This document shows, in pieces, positions 45,394 to 53,404 of a DNA stretch of 53,404 nt (the stretch's first letter is position 1; every line of letters starts with the position of its first letter). Source of the DNA: Duncaniella sp. (lineage in GTDB: Bacteria > Bacteroidota > Bacteroidia > Bacteroidales > Muribaculaceae); assembly GCA_023664955.1 (NCBI GenBank), contig JAMPEV010000001.1:1529824-1583227 (forward strand), written 5' to 3'. The notes below the pieces were generated by a model. The model saw only the letters and a program-made list of their open reading frames with translations. It searched no databases and was not told the origin of the DNA. The position numbers and the translations under genes are program-made.

Positions 45394-46917
45394 ATGCTTA
45401 GACCTCAGGATCTTGAACTACTAAAACAGAAGGGTATAAGTGAGAGCGAAGTAGAAGCTCAGCTTCAACGTTTTGTCACCGGTTTTCCTTATCTCAAAAT
45501 TGAAGATGCCGCACGTGTGGGAAATGGAATTTTCCGACTCGATGACGAAGAAATAAACGCTGCACTTGAACGCTGGAAAGAGTATCTTAACCACGGTGGG
45601 GAAGTGTGTAAGTTTGTGCCGGCCTCAGGAGCTGCTTCACGTATGTTCAAGGCTTTGTTTGAATATGTGGATGGTGTAACTGACGAATTAAAAGAAGGAA
45701 CACCCGTGGCATCTCTTATTGCCAACATCCACAAACTCCCGTTTATCCCTGAACTCGAATCCGCAGTGAAAAAGCTCTATGGAAAGTCACTTGATGAACT
45801 TCTAAAAGAAGGTAAAAATCGTGACATAATCGCAGCGATTGTTAATCCTGACGGTATGAATTATGGAGGTCTTCCCAAGGGTCTTCTTAAGTTCCACAAT
45901 TATGCTGAAGGTTCAAGGACGCCGGTTGAGGAACATCTTATGGAAGGAGCCCAGACAGCCGCTAATTCTAAGGGTATAGTCAATCTCCATTTCACGGTAT
46001 CCTCCAACCATCGCAAACTCTTTGAAGAGAAATTGGCAGAAGTAATACCTGTCACAGAAAAGAAGACCGGAATGAAGTTCAATGTCACTATGAGTGAACA
46101 GAAGCCTTCAACTGACACTATCGCCGTCAATCCCGACAATACGCCATTCCTTGAGGATGGACATCTACTTTTCCGTCCCGGCGGTCACGGAGCATTGATA
46201 CAGAATCTCAACGATATTAATTCCGCTGTCGTATTCATCAAGAATATCGACAACGTGGTTCCTGACTCCAAGCGTGCGGATACTATCAAGTATAAGGAAG
46301 TGCTCGGAGGTCTCCTCCTTGAAATCCACGACCAAATAGAAGAGGATCTTATCGCAATCGAGGAAAAAGCTTACACGGCAGAAGATGTCAAGCGTATGCT
46401 CGACTATCTCCAGAATGTCCTCAATGTTAAGGATGCTTCACTCGAGAAGATGGATGATGAAAGCGTTGTGGAGTATATCAAGAATAAGCTTAATCGTCCG
46501 CTCAGAGTGTGCGGTATGGTAAAGAACGAAGGTGAACCCGGAGGCGGTCCGTATATCGCATATAATCCCGATGGTTCTACTTCTCCACAAATTCTTGAAA
46601 GTAACCAGATAGACCTAAAGAATGAGGAGTACAAAAAGATGATGGCAACAGCCACTCATTTCAATCCTGTGGATCTTGTTTGCTATATCAAGGATATTCA
46701 TGGCAAAAAGTTCGACCTGCCCTCACATGTAGATCCTGCCACAGGTTTCATTTCATCCAAGTCAAGCCACGGCAAAGAACTTCGTGCAATGGAACTTCCC
46801 GGCCTCTGGAATGGTGCTATGAGTGACTGGAACACGGTGTTTGTGGAAGTACCCATTTCGACTTTTAATCCGGTAAAGACTGTCAACGACCTTTTGCGTC
46901 CTGCCCATCAAGGTTAA
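45394..46917 (+). CDS. DUF4301 family protein
   Basis: A 507-residue protein matching the DUF4301 family of Bacteroidetes as I recognise it (MLRPQDLELLKQKGISESEVEAQL at the start; VCKFVPASGAASRMFKALFE; PKGLLKFHNY; LFRPGGHGALIQNLND). The PASGAASRMFK and PGGHGALI segments resemble nucleotidyltransferase-like sugar-1-phosphate binding loops, and PKGLLKFH recalls their Lys-containing motifs, so a nucleotidyltransferase-like fold is plausible. That is inference; no function is established. I start at 45394 because the promoter lies just upstream; the ORF can be read back to 45274. Confidence 0.88.
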   Translation: MLRPQDLELLKQKGISESEVEAQLQRFVTGFPYLKIEDAARVGNGIFRLDDEEINAALERWKEYLNHGGEVCKFVPASGAASRMFKALFEYVDGVTDELKEGTPVASLIANIHKLPFIPELESAVKKLYGKSLDELLKEGKNRDIIAAIVNPDGMNYGGLPKGLLKFHNYAEGSRTPVEEHLMEGAQTAANSKGIVNLHFTVSSNHRKLFEEKLAEVIPVTEKKTGMKFNVTMSEQKPSTDTIAVNPDNTPFLEDGHLLFRPGGHGALIQNLNDINSAVVFIKNIDNVVPDSKRADTIKYKEVLGGLLLEIHDQIEEDLIAIEEKAYTAEDVKRMLDYLQNVLNVKDASLEKMDDESVVEYIKNKLNRPLRVCGMVKNEGEPGGGPYIAYNPDGSTSPQILESNQIDLKNEEYKKMMATATHFNPVDLVCYIKDIHGKKFDLPSHVDPATGFISSKSSHGKELRAMELPGLWNGAMSDWNTVFVEVPISTFNPVKTVNDLLRPAHQG

Positions 46918-47030
46918 GAGAATATTCAAAAACGTCATGACACACTTTGGTGTGTGGGTCCGGATGAACTAATTTTAGTCATAAACAGTTTTTAACGTTC
47001 ACTTGTTATAGGGATAGTTAAAGTTTCATT

Positions 47031-48140
47031 ATGAGCAAGAGAGACGATATAAAACGAATATGGCAGGAAAGTTTTTCCGACACGCGGGAATATGTCAGAA
47101 TGTATTTTGAACAGGTGTATCGCGATGACGAGGCGCTCCTTCTGAATGATGAAGAGGGAACGCCCGTCAGCAGCCTGTTGTTGCAACATTATACCATGAC
47201 ATTCCATGGAGAGACACCTGATGTCAGTTATATAGCAGGTGCGGCAACACGTCGCAGTCAGCGTGGTAAAGGCTACATGAGTCAACTTATCAGTATGGCT
47301 CTTCAGGAATCAGTAAGCAGAGGGGATATGCTGTGTGCTCTGATTCCGGGGAACGAGGCTCTTTATTATTTTTACCAGCGTTATGGATTTACGACAGTGT
47401 TCTACATGAAAGAGCAAAGGTTTACTGCCCTTCATCCCTTTAATGTTGAAAAGCCATACCATGCGCTAAAGGATGTGTCAGATCCAAAGGTGTGGGAGGC
47501 ATTTGACCGTATGCAAAAGGAAAGGGAATGCTATATTCTACATTCTGAGAGGGATTTCTATAACATTTTGTCGGATTTGAAAGTTTCGGGAGGCGATTTT
47601 GTCGTTATGACGCATTCATATGATGATGCGGAAACTGACAGCAATGGCCAACAGACTGAAATGCCCAGGATTGCATCAATGGCATGGGCAGAAAAACGAG
47701 ATGATCTTCTTGTGATAACCGATGTTATGGGTGACACTCGTGACTCTCGAATGGCGGCATTAAGGCAGCTTAGGGGTATTCATGGTGACACTCCGTTCCT
47801 TCTTTATGGTGTCCCCACTGATAAGATGGGTGGCCGATTGATGCCTCGTGGAATGTGCAGGGTTGTAAATGTTGAAAAGGCGTTGAGCATAATAGCGGAG
47901 TCGCATCCGGATTTTGGTTGTAAAATACGTGTTACCGACCCTATACTGAGTGATGTTAACTCTCACACATTCCATATTAAATCAGGAAGATGTGAGATAA
48001 TTGATGAAGTGAAGCCCGAGAAACTTGATTTTGACGTAGATATCAGAGTGTTCACTGACATTCTGTTCAGCGCGCCAGAGACAGGCGAGCTTATTCATTT
48101 CCCGTCCGTCAGACCAATGATAAGTCTAATGCTTGACTGA
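47031..48140 (+). CDS. GNAT-family N-acetyltransferase (Eis-like)
   Basis: A 369-residue protein whose first 150 residues form a GNAT domain with the acetyl-CoA pyrophosphate loop RRSQRGKGYMSQLI and a following NEALYYFYQRYGF strand-helix typical of this fold. The rest resembles the second GNAT-like and SCP2-like parts of Eis-type acetyltransferases. The substrate is unknown. It ends 18 nt before engB, so the two are likely co-transcribed. Confidence 0.85.
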   Translation: MSKRDDIKRIWQESFSDTREYVRMYFEQVYRDDEALLLNDEEGTPVSSLLLQHYTMTFHGETPDVSYIAGAATRRSQRGKGYMSQLISMALQESVSRGDMLCALIPGNEALYYFYQRYGFTTVFYMKEQRFTALHPFNVEKPYHALKDVSDPKVWEAFDRMQKERECYILHSERDFYNILSDLKVSGGDFVVMTHSYDDAETDSNGQQTEMPRIASMAWAEKRDDLLVITDVMGDTRDSRMAALRQLRGIHGDTPFLLYGVPTDKMGGRLMPRGMCRVVNVEKALSIIAESHPDFGCKIRVTDPILSDVNSHTFHIKSGRCEIIDEVKPEKLDFDVDIRVFTDILFSAPETGELIHFPSVRPMISLMLD

Positions 48141-48158
48141 ATAATTAAATTTGTTATT

Positions 48159-48773
48159 ATGATTATCAATTCAGCTCGATTCGCTATATCCAATTCCAAT
48201 CCGAATAAATGTCCGAAGGATCAGAGGCATGAATATGCTTTTATCGGTAGAAGTAATGTGGGTAAATCATCCCTCATAAATATGCTTACCGGTAACAATA
48301 AACTCGCCAAAACTTCATCAACTCCAGGTAAGACATTGTTGATAAACCATTTTTTGGTAAATGATGAATGGTATATTGTAGACCTGCCGGGCTATGGATT
48401 TGCGAAAAGAGGTAAGGAGCAGCGTGAAGCACTTGAGAAAATGATTAGGGGCTATATCCTCAATCGAGAGGAGATGACTACGCTTTTCGTACTTATAGAT
48501 TCACGTCACGCCCCAATGAAAATTGACCTCGATTTCATAAACTGGCTGGGTGAAAACGGTGTGCCATTTGCAATTGTGTTTACTAAGCTCGATAAACTTG
48601 GGCCGGTGGCAGGTAAAAGAAATGTACAAGCATATTGCGAAAAGCTATTGGATGAGTGGGAAGAACTGCCCCCTATCTTTGAGACTTCGAGTGAGAACAA
48701 AAGGGGTAGGGAAGAACTACTCAACTACATAGAACAGCTTAACAAGTTGCCGATTGCATCATGTCAGGAATAG
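48159..48773 (+). CDS. engB: Ribosome biogenesis GTP-binding protein YihA/YsxC
   Basis: A 204-residue TrmE-Era-EngA-EngB-Septin family GTPase needed for large ribosomal subunit assembly. GTPase motifs: G1 GRSNVGKSS at 30-38, G2 region SSTPGKT, G3 [16 protein letters not shown] and G4 FTKLDKL. The G5 region is in [10 protein letters not shown]. Length is normal. It follows the GNAT gene by 18 nt. Confidence 0.96.
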   Translation: MIINSARFAISNSNPNKCPKDQRHEYAFIGRSNVGKSSLINMLTGNNKLAKTSSTPGKTLLINHFLVNDEWYIVDLPGYGFAKRGKEQREALEKMIRGYILNREEMTTLFVLIDSRHAPMKIDLDFINWLGENGVPFAIVFTKLDKLGPVAGKRNVQAYCEKLLDEWEELPPIFETSSENKRGREELLNYIEQLNKLPIASCQE

Positions 48774-48874
48774 TTGTAATTTGGTAAAATCTTTATTTGT
48801 TTTTTGAACTCTTAGACGTGAGATTTGTTTACATAGTATAAATTATGATTATGTACTACTAAAAAAATCATATC

Positions 48875-49027
48875 ATGGATAAGAAAACAAAAAAGAGCGA
48901 TATTGAAAAGGATGCTCAATACAGAGGGGCTGATATAAATTTGGCTGACGATTGCAAGGTGTCAGAGAAACTTGTCAAAGAGGACACAAAAACACTGAAC
49001 AATAATCCTCGCAACGACGATATGTAA
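48875..49027 (+). CDS. Small 50-residue hydrophilic protein
   Basis: An ORF of 50 residues, MDKKTKKSDIEKDAQYRGA to the end NNNPRNDDM, with its own terminator 24 nt after the stop. It is rich in Asp, Lys and Asn, lacks hydrophobic segments and has a single Cys. I do not recognise a domain. The isolated position, the sense codon use and the strong terminator point to a real gene. A disordered or small regulatory protein is possible. Confidence 0.6.
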   Translation: MDKKTKKSDIEKDAQYRGADINLADDCKVSEKLVKEDTKTLNNNPRNDDM

Positions 49028-49051
49028 TCGCCACATTAATCCTACCTCATA

Positions 49052-49099
49052 TTGAGATGCGTTAATCATCATGGTTTCCGCATCTCAATTCTTTTTTTT
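49052..49099 (+). terminator. Terminator after the 50-residue ORF
   Basis: TTGAGATGCG (49052-49061) pairs perfectly with CGCATCTCAA (49079-49088), with a 17-nt loop, followed by TTCTTTTTTTT. A classic intrinsic terminator. Confidence 0.88.
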
Positions 49100-49205
49100 A
49101 ACATTTATAGTCATTTATTTGAATTTATAGCATTGTTTTTCTTTTCGAGAATTAGTAACTTTGTAGTGGGGTTGAAAATATGATAACACATTTATGGAAT
49201 AGATT

Positions 49206-50183
49206 ATGAAATCGGAACGCACTACTATACTTTGTGCCAGTGTGGTACTTTTTATTATCGGATTAATTTCATCGGATGCCGAAGCGTCAACAGAGAGCCG
49301 TGATGAGCCATCGGTAGAGGTGGGGAATGTGTCACCGGTCATAAATCCCGTGATTCCTTCATCAATGACTTTTGCGGGTAAAAAGGTTGACCTTGATCCT
49401 ACACATATGTGGGAACGTCTTGACAGAGAATTGACAGCTATGAGTTATACCCACGGGAATACGTTGTTAGGTATCAAGCGCGCCAATAAATATTTTCCCG
49501 TCATGGCTCCCGTACTAAAGAAAAATAATGTGCCTGAGGATATTCTTTATCTCGCTGTAATTGAATCGACCTTGAATCCACGCGCACTTTCCGGCGCGAA
49601 GGCTGGCGGTATATGGCAGTTTATACCCTCTACGGCGAAGGAGTATGGACTGGAGGTCAATGACTATGTCGACGAACGTTACGACATTGAAAAAGCCACC
49701 GAAGCGGCATGTCGCTACTTGAAAAATGCTTATGCAAAATATGGCGACTGGGAGTCAGTAGCTGCAAGTTACAATGGAGGTATGGCAAGGATTACAAAAG
49801 AGTTGGATGCCCAGCAAGTAGATAGCGCATATGATTTATATCTAGCTGATGAGACGATGAGATATATGTTCCGTCTTCTTGCCATGAAACTTATTATGGA
49901 AAATCCGCAGAATTATGGCTTCATATTGAAAGCTGACCAACTTTATCAGCCTTCGGAGTATAAGATTGTTGAAGTTTCAATTCCTATAGATGACTGGGCT
50001 GTTTGGGCAAGGAAAGCTGGCATTGACTATATGACTCTGCGTGAACATAATCCATGGATTAGGGCAAAATCACTTCCCAATAAGACTGGTAAGACTTATA
50101 GCGTGAAAATACCGACAGAGAATTCATTATCACATTCTAAACAAAAGAAAAGCGTCTATAACCGTGCATGGGTCGTAGATTGA
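49206..50183 (+). CDS. Lytic transglycosylase (SLT domain)
   Basis: A 325-residue exported protein with an N-terminal hydrophobic signal (TTILCASVVLFIIGLISSDA). The SLT domain has the catalytic Glu120 in AVIESTLNP, then AGGIWQFIPSTAKEYGL and SYNGG, the usual order of MltD/Slt70-like enzymes. These cut the glycan strand of peptidoglycan with 1,6-anhydro product formation. The C-terminal 70 residues (DQLYQPSEYKIVEVSIPIDDW...) probably fold as a separate binding segment but contain no clear LysM repeat. It is 4 nt upstream of uvrA. Confidence 0.92.
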   Translation: MKSERTTILCASVVLFIIGLISSDAEASTESRDEPSVEVGNVSPVINPVIPSSMTFAGKKVDLDPTHMWERLDRELTAMSYTHGNTLLGIKRANKYFPVMAPVLKKNNVPEDILYLAVIESTLNPRALSGAKAGGIWQFIPSTAKEYGLEVNDYVDERYDIEKATEAACRYLKNAYAKYGDWESVAASYNGGMARITKELDAQQVDSAYDLYLADETMRYMFRLLAMKLIMENPQNYGFILKADQLYQPSEYKIVEVSIPIDDWAVWARKAGIDYMTLREHNPWIRAKSLPNKTGKTYSVKIPTENSLSHSKQKKSVYNRAWVVD

Positions 50184-50187
50184 AAAA

Positions 50188-53034
50188 GTGAGCAGAGAAA
50201 TGACTAATAACACAATAGACGGTAAAGACAAGTTAAGTGTGCTCGGCGCAAGAGTGCACAATTTAAAAAATATAGATGTTGAGATTCCTCATAATTCTCT
50301 CACAGTAATCACCGGCTTGAGCGGGAGTGGTAAGTCATCTCTCGCTTTTGACACGATTTTTGCTGAGGGGCAGAGGCGATATATCGAGACTTTTTCGGCT
50401 TATGCCAGAAATATGCTTGGCAACCTTGAAAGGCCTGATGTTGATAAAATAACAGGTCTTAGCCCTGTTATAGCGATAGAACAGAAAACAATCAACAAAA
50501 ACCCTCGAAGCACCATTGGTACCACAACTGAAGTTTATGATTTCCTTCGTCTTCTCTTCGCAAGGGTGGGTATTGCCTATAGTTATATGACCGGCGAGCC
50601 GATGATTAAATACACACAGGAACAAATCGTCAATCTTATTCTTGAGAAATACGACGGACATAAGGTTTACATACTTGCTCCACTTGTTAGGAACAGAAAA
50701 GGGCATTACAAGGAGCTTTTTGAGCAATTACGTAAGAAGGGTTTCCTTACCGTACGTGTCGATGGTGAGCTGAGGGAATTGACTCTTAACATGAAGGTGG
50801 ACCGATACAAAAATCATGACATCGAGCTTGTGATTGACCGCTTGAAGGTTTCGCCTAAGGATCTCACACGTTTGGAGTCTACGGTGGCTGATGCTCTCCG
50901 TCAAGGTGACAAGCAGGTGATGATTTATGATGTTGACGATAATAAGGTGGGATATTATTCCCAGACGTTGATGGATCCGGTAAGCGGTATTTCCTATCGC
51001 GAACCGGCTCCCCATAATTTCTCATTCAATTCCCCTCTTGGTGCATGCCCTTGCTGTAAGGGACTTGGATATGTAAATATTGTGGATCGTGAAAAGATTA
51101 TCCCAAATCCATCGCTTTCTATACATGAAGGTGGTATTCTGCCACTTGGCAAGTACCGTAATTCAATGATATTTTGGCAGATTGATGCTATCTGTAAGAA
51201 ATATGGAGCTACTATCAAGACACCTATCAGTAAATTGCCCGAAGAGGCAATGAACGATATACTCAATGGCACTAATGAGCGTCTGGTAATTGAAAATGAG
51301 ACTCTTGCAACGTATAATTATTTCCGCACCTATGAGGGGCTTGTGAAATACATCGAAATGCAACAGGCTGATGAGGCAACTGCTGCTGCTAAAAAGTGGA
51401 GTGAGGGTTTTTTCACACGTGGAGTATGCCCTGAATGTAACGGAGACCGCTTAAATAATGAGGCTTTGCATTTCCTTGTCGACGGAAAGAATATCGCGGA
51501 CCTTTGCCGTCTTGATATTTCGGACATATACGAGTGGTCGTGCGGAGTGGAGGAGCGTCTTTCCCCCACTCAGCGAATTATTGCTAAGGAGATTATGAAG
51601 GAAATCCGGTCAAGATTGAAATTCTTGGTAGATGTAGGTCTCGACTATCTGCAGCTTAACAGAGCCTCGGCCACTCTTTCGGGTGGTGAAAGCCAGCGAA
51701 TAAGGCTTGCAACTCAGCTTGGAAGCCAATTAGTCAATGTCCTGTACATCCTTGATGAGCCATCGATAGGTCTTCATCAACGTGACAATCGCCGGCTTAT
51801 TGATTCTCTGAAAAATCTTCGTGATGCATCCAATTCAATTTTAGTAGTTGAACACGATAAGGATATAATGCTTGAGGCTGACCATATTGTCGACATCGGT
51901 CCCAAGGCAGGCAGGAAAGGAGGAGAGGTGGTGTTTTCGGGTACACCAAAGGAAATGCTATCGACTCAGACATTGACCGCCCGGTATCTTAATGGGACAT
52001 TAAATATCCCGGTCAGAAAGGATGCGCGAAAGGGTAACGGTAAAAAAATCGTACTAAGTGGAGCAACGGGAAATAACCTGAAAGATATAGATTTAACAAT
52101 TCCATTGGGAAAACTTGTGTGTGTTTCCGGAGTGTCGGGAAGTGGGAAATCTTCACTAATCAACGGCACACTACAGCCCATCATCAGTCAGAAATTTTAT
52201 CGCTCGCACACATCACCTCTCCCATATAAAAAAATTGAGGGAATCGAAAATATCGATAAAATTGTGACTGTCGACCAGTCTCCACTCGGTAAGTCCCCAC
52301 GCTCTAATCCTGCTACTTACACCGGGGTATTTACTGCTATCCGCGATCTTTATTCTAATCTTTCAGAAGCAAAAATCCGCGGGTATCGTCCAGGAAGATT
52401 CTCGTTTAATGTCGCAGGGGGAAGATGTGAAGCGTGTAGCGGAAATGGTTATAAAACTATTGAAATGAATTTCTTGCCTGATGTGCTCGTCCCGTGTGAG
52501 GTGTGTGGCGGAAAGCGTTATAACAGAGAAACTCTCGAAGTCCGTTTCAAAGGAAAGTCTATAGCCGATGTCCTTGACATGACTATTAACCAAGCGGTCG
52601 ATTTCTTTTCCGGTATTCCTAATATATTGAGCAAAATTAAAGTGCTTCAAGAGATTGGTCTGGGCTACATAAAACTTGGTCAACCTTCATCGACTCTTTC
52701 AGGCGGCGAAAACCAACGAGTGAAGCTTGCAACAGAACTTGCTCGACGCGACACCGGAAAGACACTCTTTATTCTCGACGAGCCTACCACCGGATTGCAC
52801 TTCGATGACATTCGTGTACTTCTAAATGTTCTCAACCGTCTTGTTGACAAAGGTAATACGGTTCTTGTAATCGAACACAACATTGATATGATTGCTGCTT
52901 CCGACTATATCATTGACATGGGACCGGGAGGAGGAAAAAATGGAGGACACATAATCTCCACAGGGACACCCATCCAAGTTGCAAAAACAGATTCCCCAAC
53001 AGCACAATTCATACGCGAAGCTATAGCGAAATGA
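50188..53034 (+). CDS. uvrA: Excinuclease ABC subunit A
   Basis: UvrA recognises bulky DNA lesions and loads UvrB in nucleotide excision repair. The 948-residue protein has two ABC ATPase modules: Walker A GLSGSGKSS near 43-51 and GVSGSGKSS near 649-657, with ABC signatures LSGGESQRI and LSGGENQRV and Walker B ILDEPSIGLH and ILDEPTTGLH. Zinc modules are CPCCKG and CPECNG in the first half and CEACSGNG...CEVCGGKRY in the second. The first codon here is GTG 50188, 4 nt after the transglycosylase stop; an ATG at 50200 is equally possible and gives a more common N-terminus. Confidence 0.97.
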   Translation: MSREMTNNTIDGKDKLSVLGARVHNLKNIDVEIPHNSLTVITGLSGSGKSSLAFDTIFAEGQRRYIETFSAYARNMLGNLERPDVDKITGLSPVIAIEQKTINKNPRSTIGTTTEVYDFLRLLFARVGIAYSYMTGEPMIKYTQEQIVNLILEKYDGHKVYILAPLVRNRKGHYKELFEQLRKKGFLTVRVDGELRELTLNMKVDRYKNHDIELVIDRLKVSPKDLTRLESTVADALRQGDKQVMIYDVDDNKVGYYSQTLMDPVSGISYREPAPHNFSFNSPLGACPCCKGLGYVNIVDREKIIPNPSLSIHEGGILPLGKYRNSMIFWQIDAICKKYGATIKTPISKLPEEAMNDILNGTNERLVIENETLATYNYFRTYEGLVKYIEMQQADEATAAAKKWSEGFFTRGVCPECNGDRLNNEALHFLVDGKNIADLCRLDISDIYEWSCGVEERLSPTQRIIAKEIMKEIRSRLKFLVDVGLDYLQLNRASATLSGGESQRIRLATQLGSQLVNVLYILDEPSIGLHQRDNRRLIDSLKNLRDASNSILVVEHDKDIMLEADHIVDIGPKAGRKGGEVVFSGTPKEMLSTQTLTARYLNGTLNIPVRKDARKGNGKKIVLSGATGNNLKDIDLTIPLGKLVCVSGVSGSGKSSLINGTLQPIISQKFYRSHTSPLPYKKIEGIENIDKIVTVDQSPLGKSPRSNPATYTGVFTAIRDLYSNLSEAKIRGYRPGRFSFNVAGGRCEACSGNGYKTIEMNFLPDVLVPCEVCGGKRYNRETLEVRFKGKSIADVLDMTINQAVDFFSGIPNILSKIKVLQEIGLGYIKLGQPSSTLSGGENQRVKLATELARRDTGKTLFILDEPTTGLHFDDIRVLLNVLNRLVDKGNTVLVIEHNIDMIAASDYIIDMGPGGGKNGGHIISTGTPIQVAKTDSPTAQFIREAIAK

Positions 53035-53352
53035 TATTTACCTTGCATAACAACAATGTACTTACCTAAGCCGGAATTTTAGATGTTAGTTGGACAAAAG
53101 GACTTTTTGAGTGTTAGTATGTGACTTTATCTTTTTTATTATTTAATCGGATAAAATAAATTAAACTACGGTAAAACAGTATATTACAAATTAAAAATAT
53201 AAATGTGCATAAATTAATTCTAAAAATATTTGGAAAGTATGAATTAAACTCTTAACTTTGCAAAGCTTTTCAGGAAAATAAGAAGATAAAAAAAATTCCA
53301 TTAACCGGAAAAGCTGACATGGACTTTTGTTAAACAAAAGATACACCTCAAA
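53035..53352. other. AT-rich gene-free interval before tRNA-Ser
   Basis: This 318-bp stretch after uvrA contains no ORF of note. It holds a strong Bacteroidetes-type promoter (53229-53260) presumably serving the tRNA, and a short inverted pair TTTGTTAAACAAA near 53327-53339. No terminator for uvrA is obvious. Confidence 0.6.
53229..53260 (+). promoter_or_regulatory. Promoter upstream of tRNA-Ser
   Basis: TTTG (53229-53232), a 20-nt spacer and TAACTTTG (53253-53260): a full match to the consensus and the cleanest promoter in the window. Predicted start about 85 nt before the tRNA. Confidence 0.75.
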
Positions 53353-53404
53353 GGAGAGGTGGGTGAGTGGCTGAAACCACCAGTTTGCTAAACTGACGTA
53401 GGAG
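53353..53404 (+). tRNA. tRNA-Ser (anticodon GCT), cut by the window end
   Basis: The 5' part of a Ser tRNA: acceptor strand GGAGAGG, a long D arm (GGGTGAGTGGCTGAAACC), an anticodon loop TTGCTAA giving GCT (reads AGC/AGU), then the start of the long variable arm. The remaining half lies beyond 53404. Confidence 0.88.

Overview
The window is a chromosomal segment of a Bacteroidales bacterium, most likely a gut Muribaculaceae (S24-7) relative. Reasons visible in the sequence are repeated Bacteroidetes-type promoter boxes (TTTG about 20 nt upstream of TAnnTTTG), weak Shine-Dalgarno use, AT-rich intergenic DNA, and characteristic gene families (DUF5686 outer-membrane protein, DUF4301, class III fructose bisphosphatase, single-chain pyruvate:ferredoxin oxidoreductase, Ser-type sulfatase with anSME, AsnA). 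It opens with tRNA-Glu(CTC) and ends inside tRNA-Ser(GCT). I see no phage, insertion sequence, CRISPR array or integrase. The family-level assignment is an inference.

Layout. 1-2.9 kb: tRNA-Glu, rsfS, ftsH. 3.1-11.1 kb (minus): an oxalate locus, frc - oxc - AEC permease (yfdV-like), followed by nifJ, with a hairpin at every gene junction. 11.3-13.8 kb (plus): split chromate transporter pair and folC. 13.9-21.0 kb: a CYTH protein and a DUF5686 protein fired from back-to-back promoters, an acyl-CoA synthetase, and pepT-miaA. 21.1-27.0 kb: a glycan locus with two divergent GH28 genes, a lipoprotein sulfatase and its maturase; the minus-strand GH28 carries a frameshift near its 3' end. 27.1-28.4 kb: a small monooxygenase-like gene and an unrecognised ORF with a REP-like palindrome at its end and a tandem promoter-box repeat at its start. 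28.6-37.9 kb: dnaK, asnA, an NlpC/P60 hydrolase, tsaC, a sugar-phosphate transferase, a ClC channel and fbp, with a perfect 56-bp palindrome between the last two.

38.1-44.9 kb (plus) is a uronate catabolism cluster: kduD - an orphan PTS EIIC of the galactitol (GatC) family - kduI - nfnA/nfnB-like flavoprotein pair - kdgK. KduI carries a clear N-terminal signal peptide, which is unusual for this normally cytosolic isomerase. Together these suggest that isomerisation of unsaturated uronate occurs in the periplasm, that the product crosses the inner membrane through the GatC-like permease, and that reduction (KduD) and phosphorylation (KdgK) occur in the cytosol. The NfnAB-like pair would link NADH/NADPH and ferredoxin pools, and NifJ in the same window produces reduced ferredoxin. 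The GH28 enzymes 12-15 kb away could supply uronates.

45-53 kb: a small hypothetical gene, a DUF4301 protein, a GNAT-engB pair, a well-delimited 50-residue small protein, a lytic transglycosylase and uvrA.

The points most worth a second look are the exported KduI with the orphan EIIC, the frameshifted GH28 whose ancestral frame ends exactly at the sulfatase start codon, and the oxalate locus with its junction hairpins.
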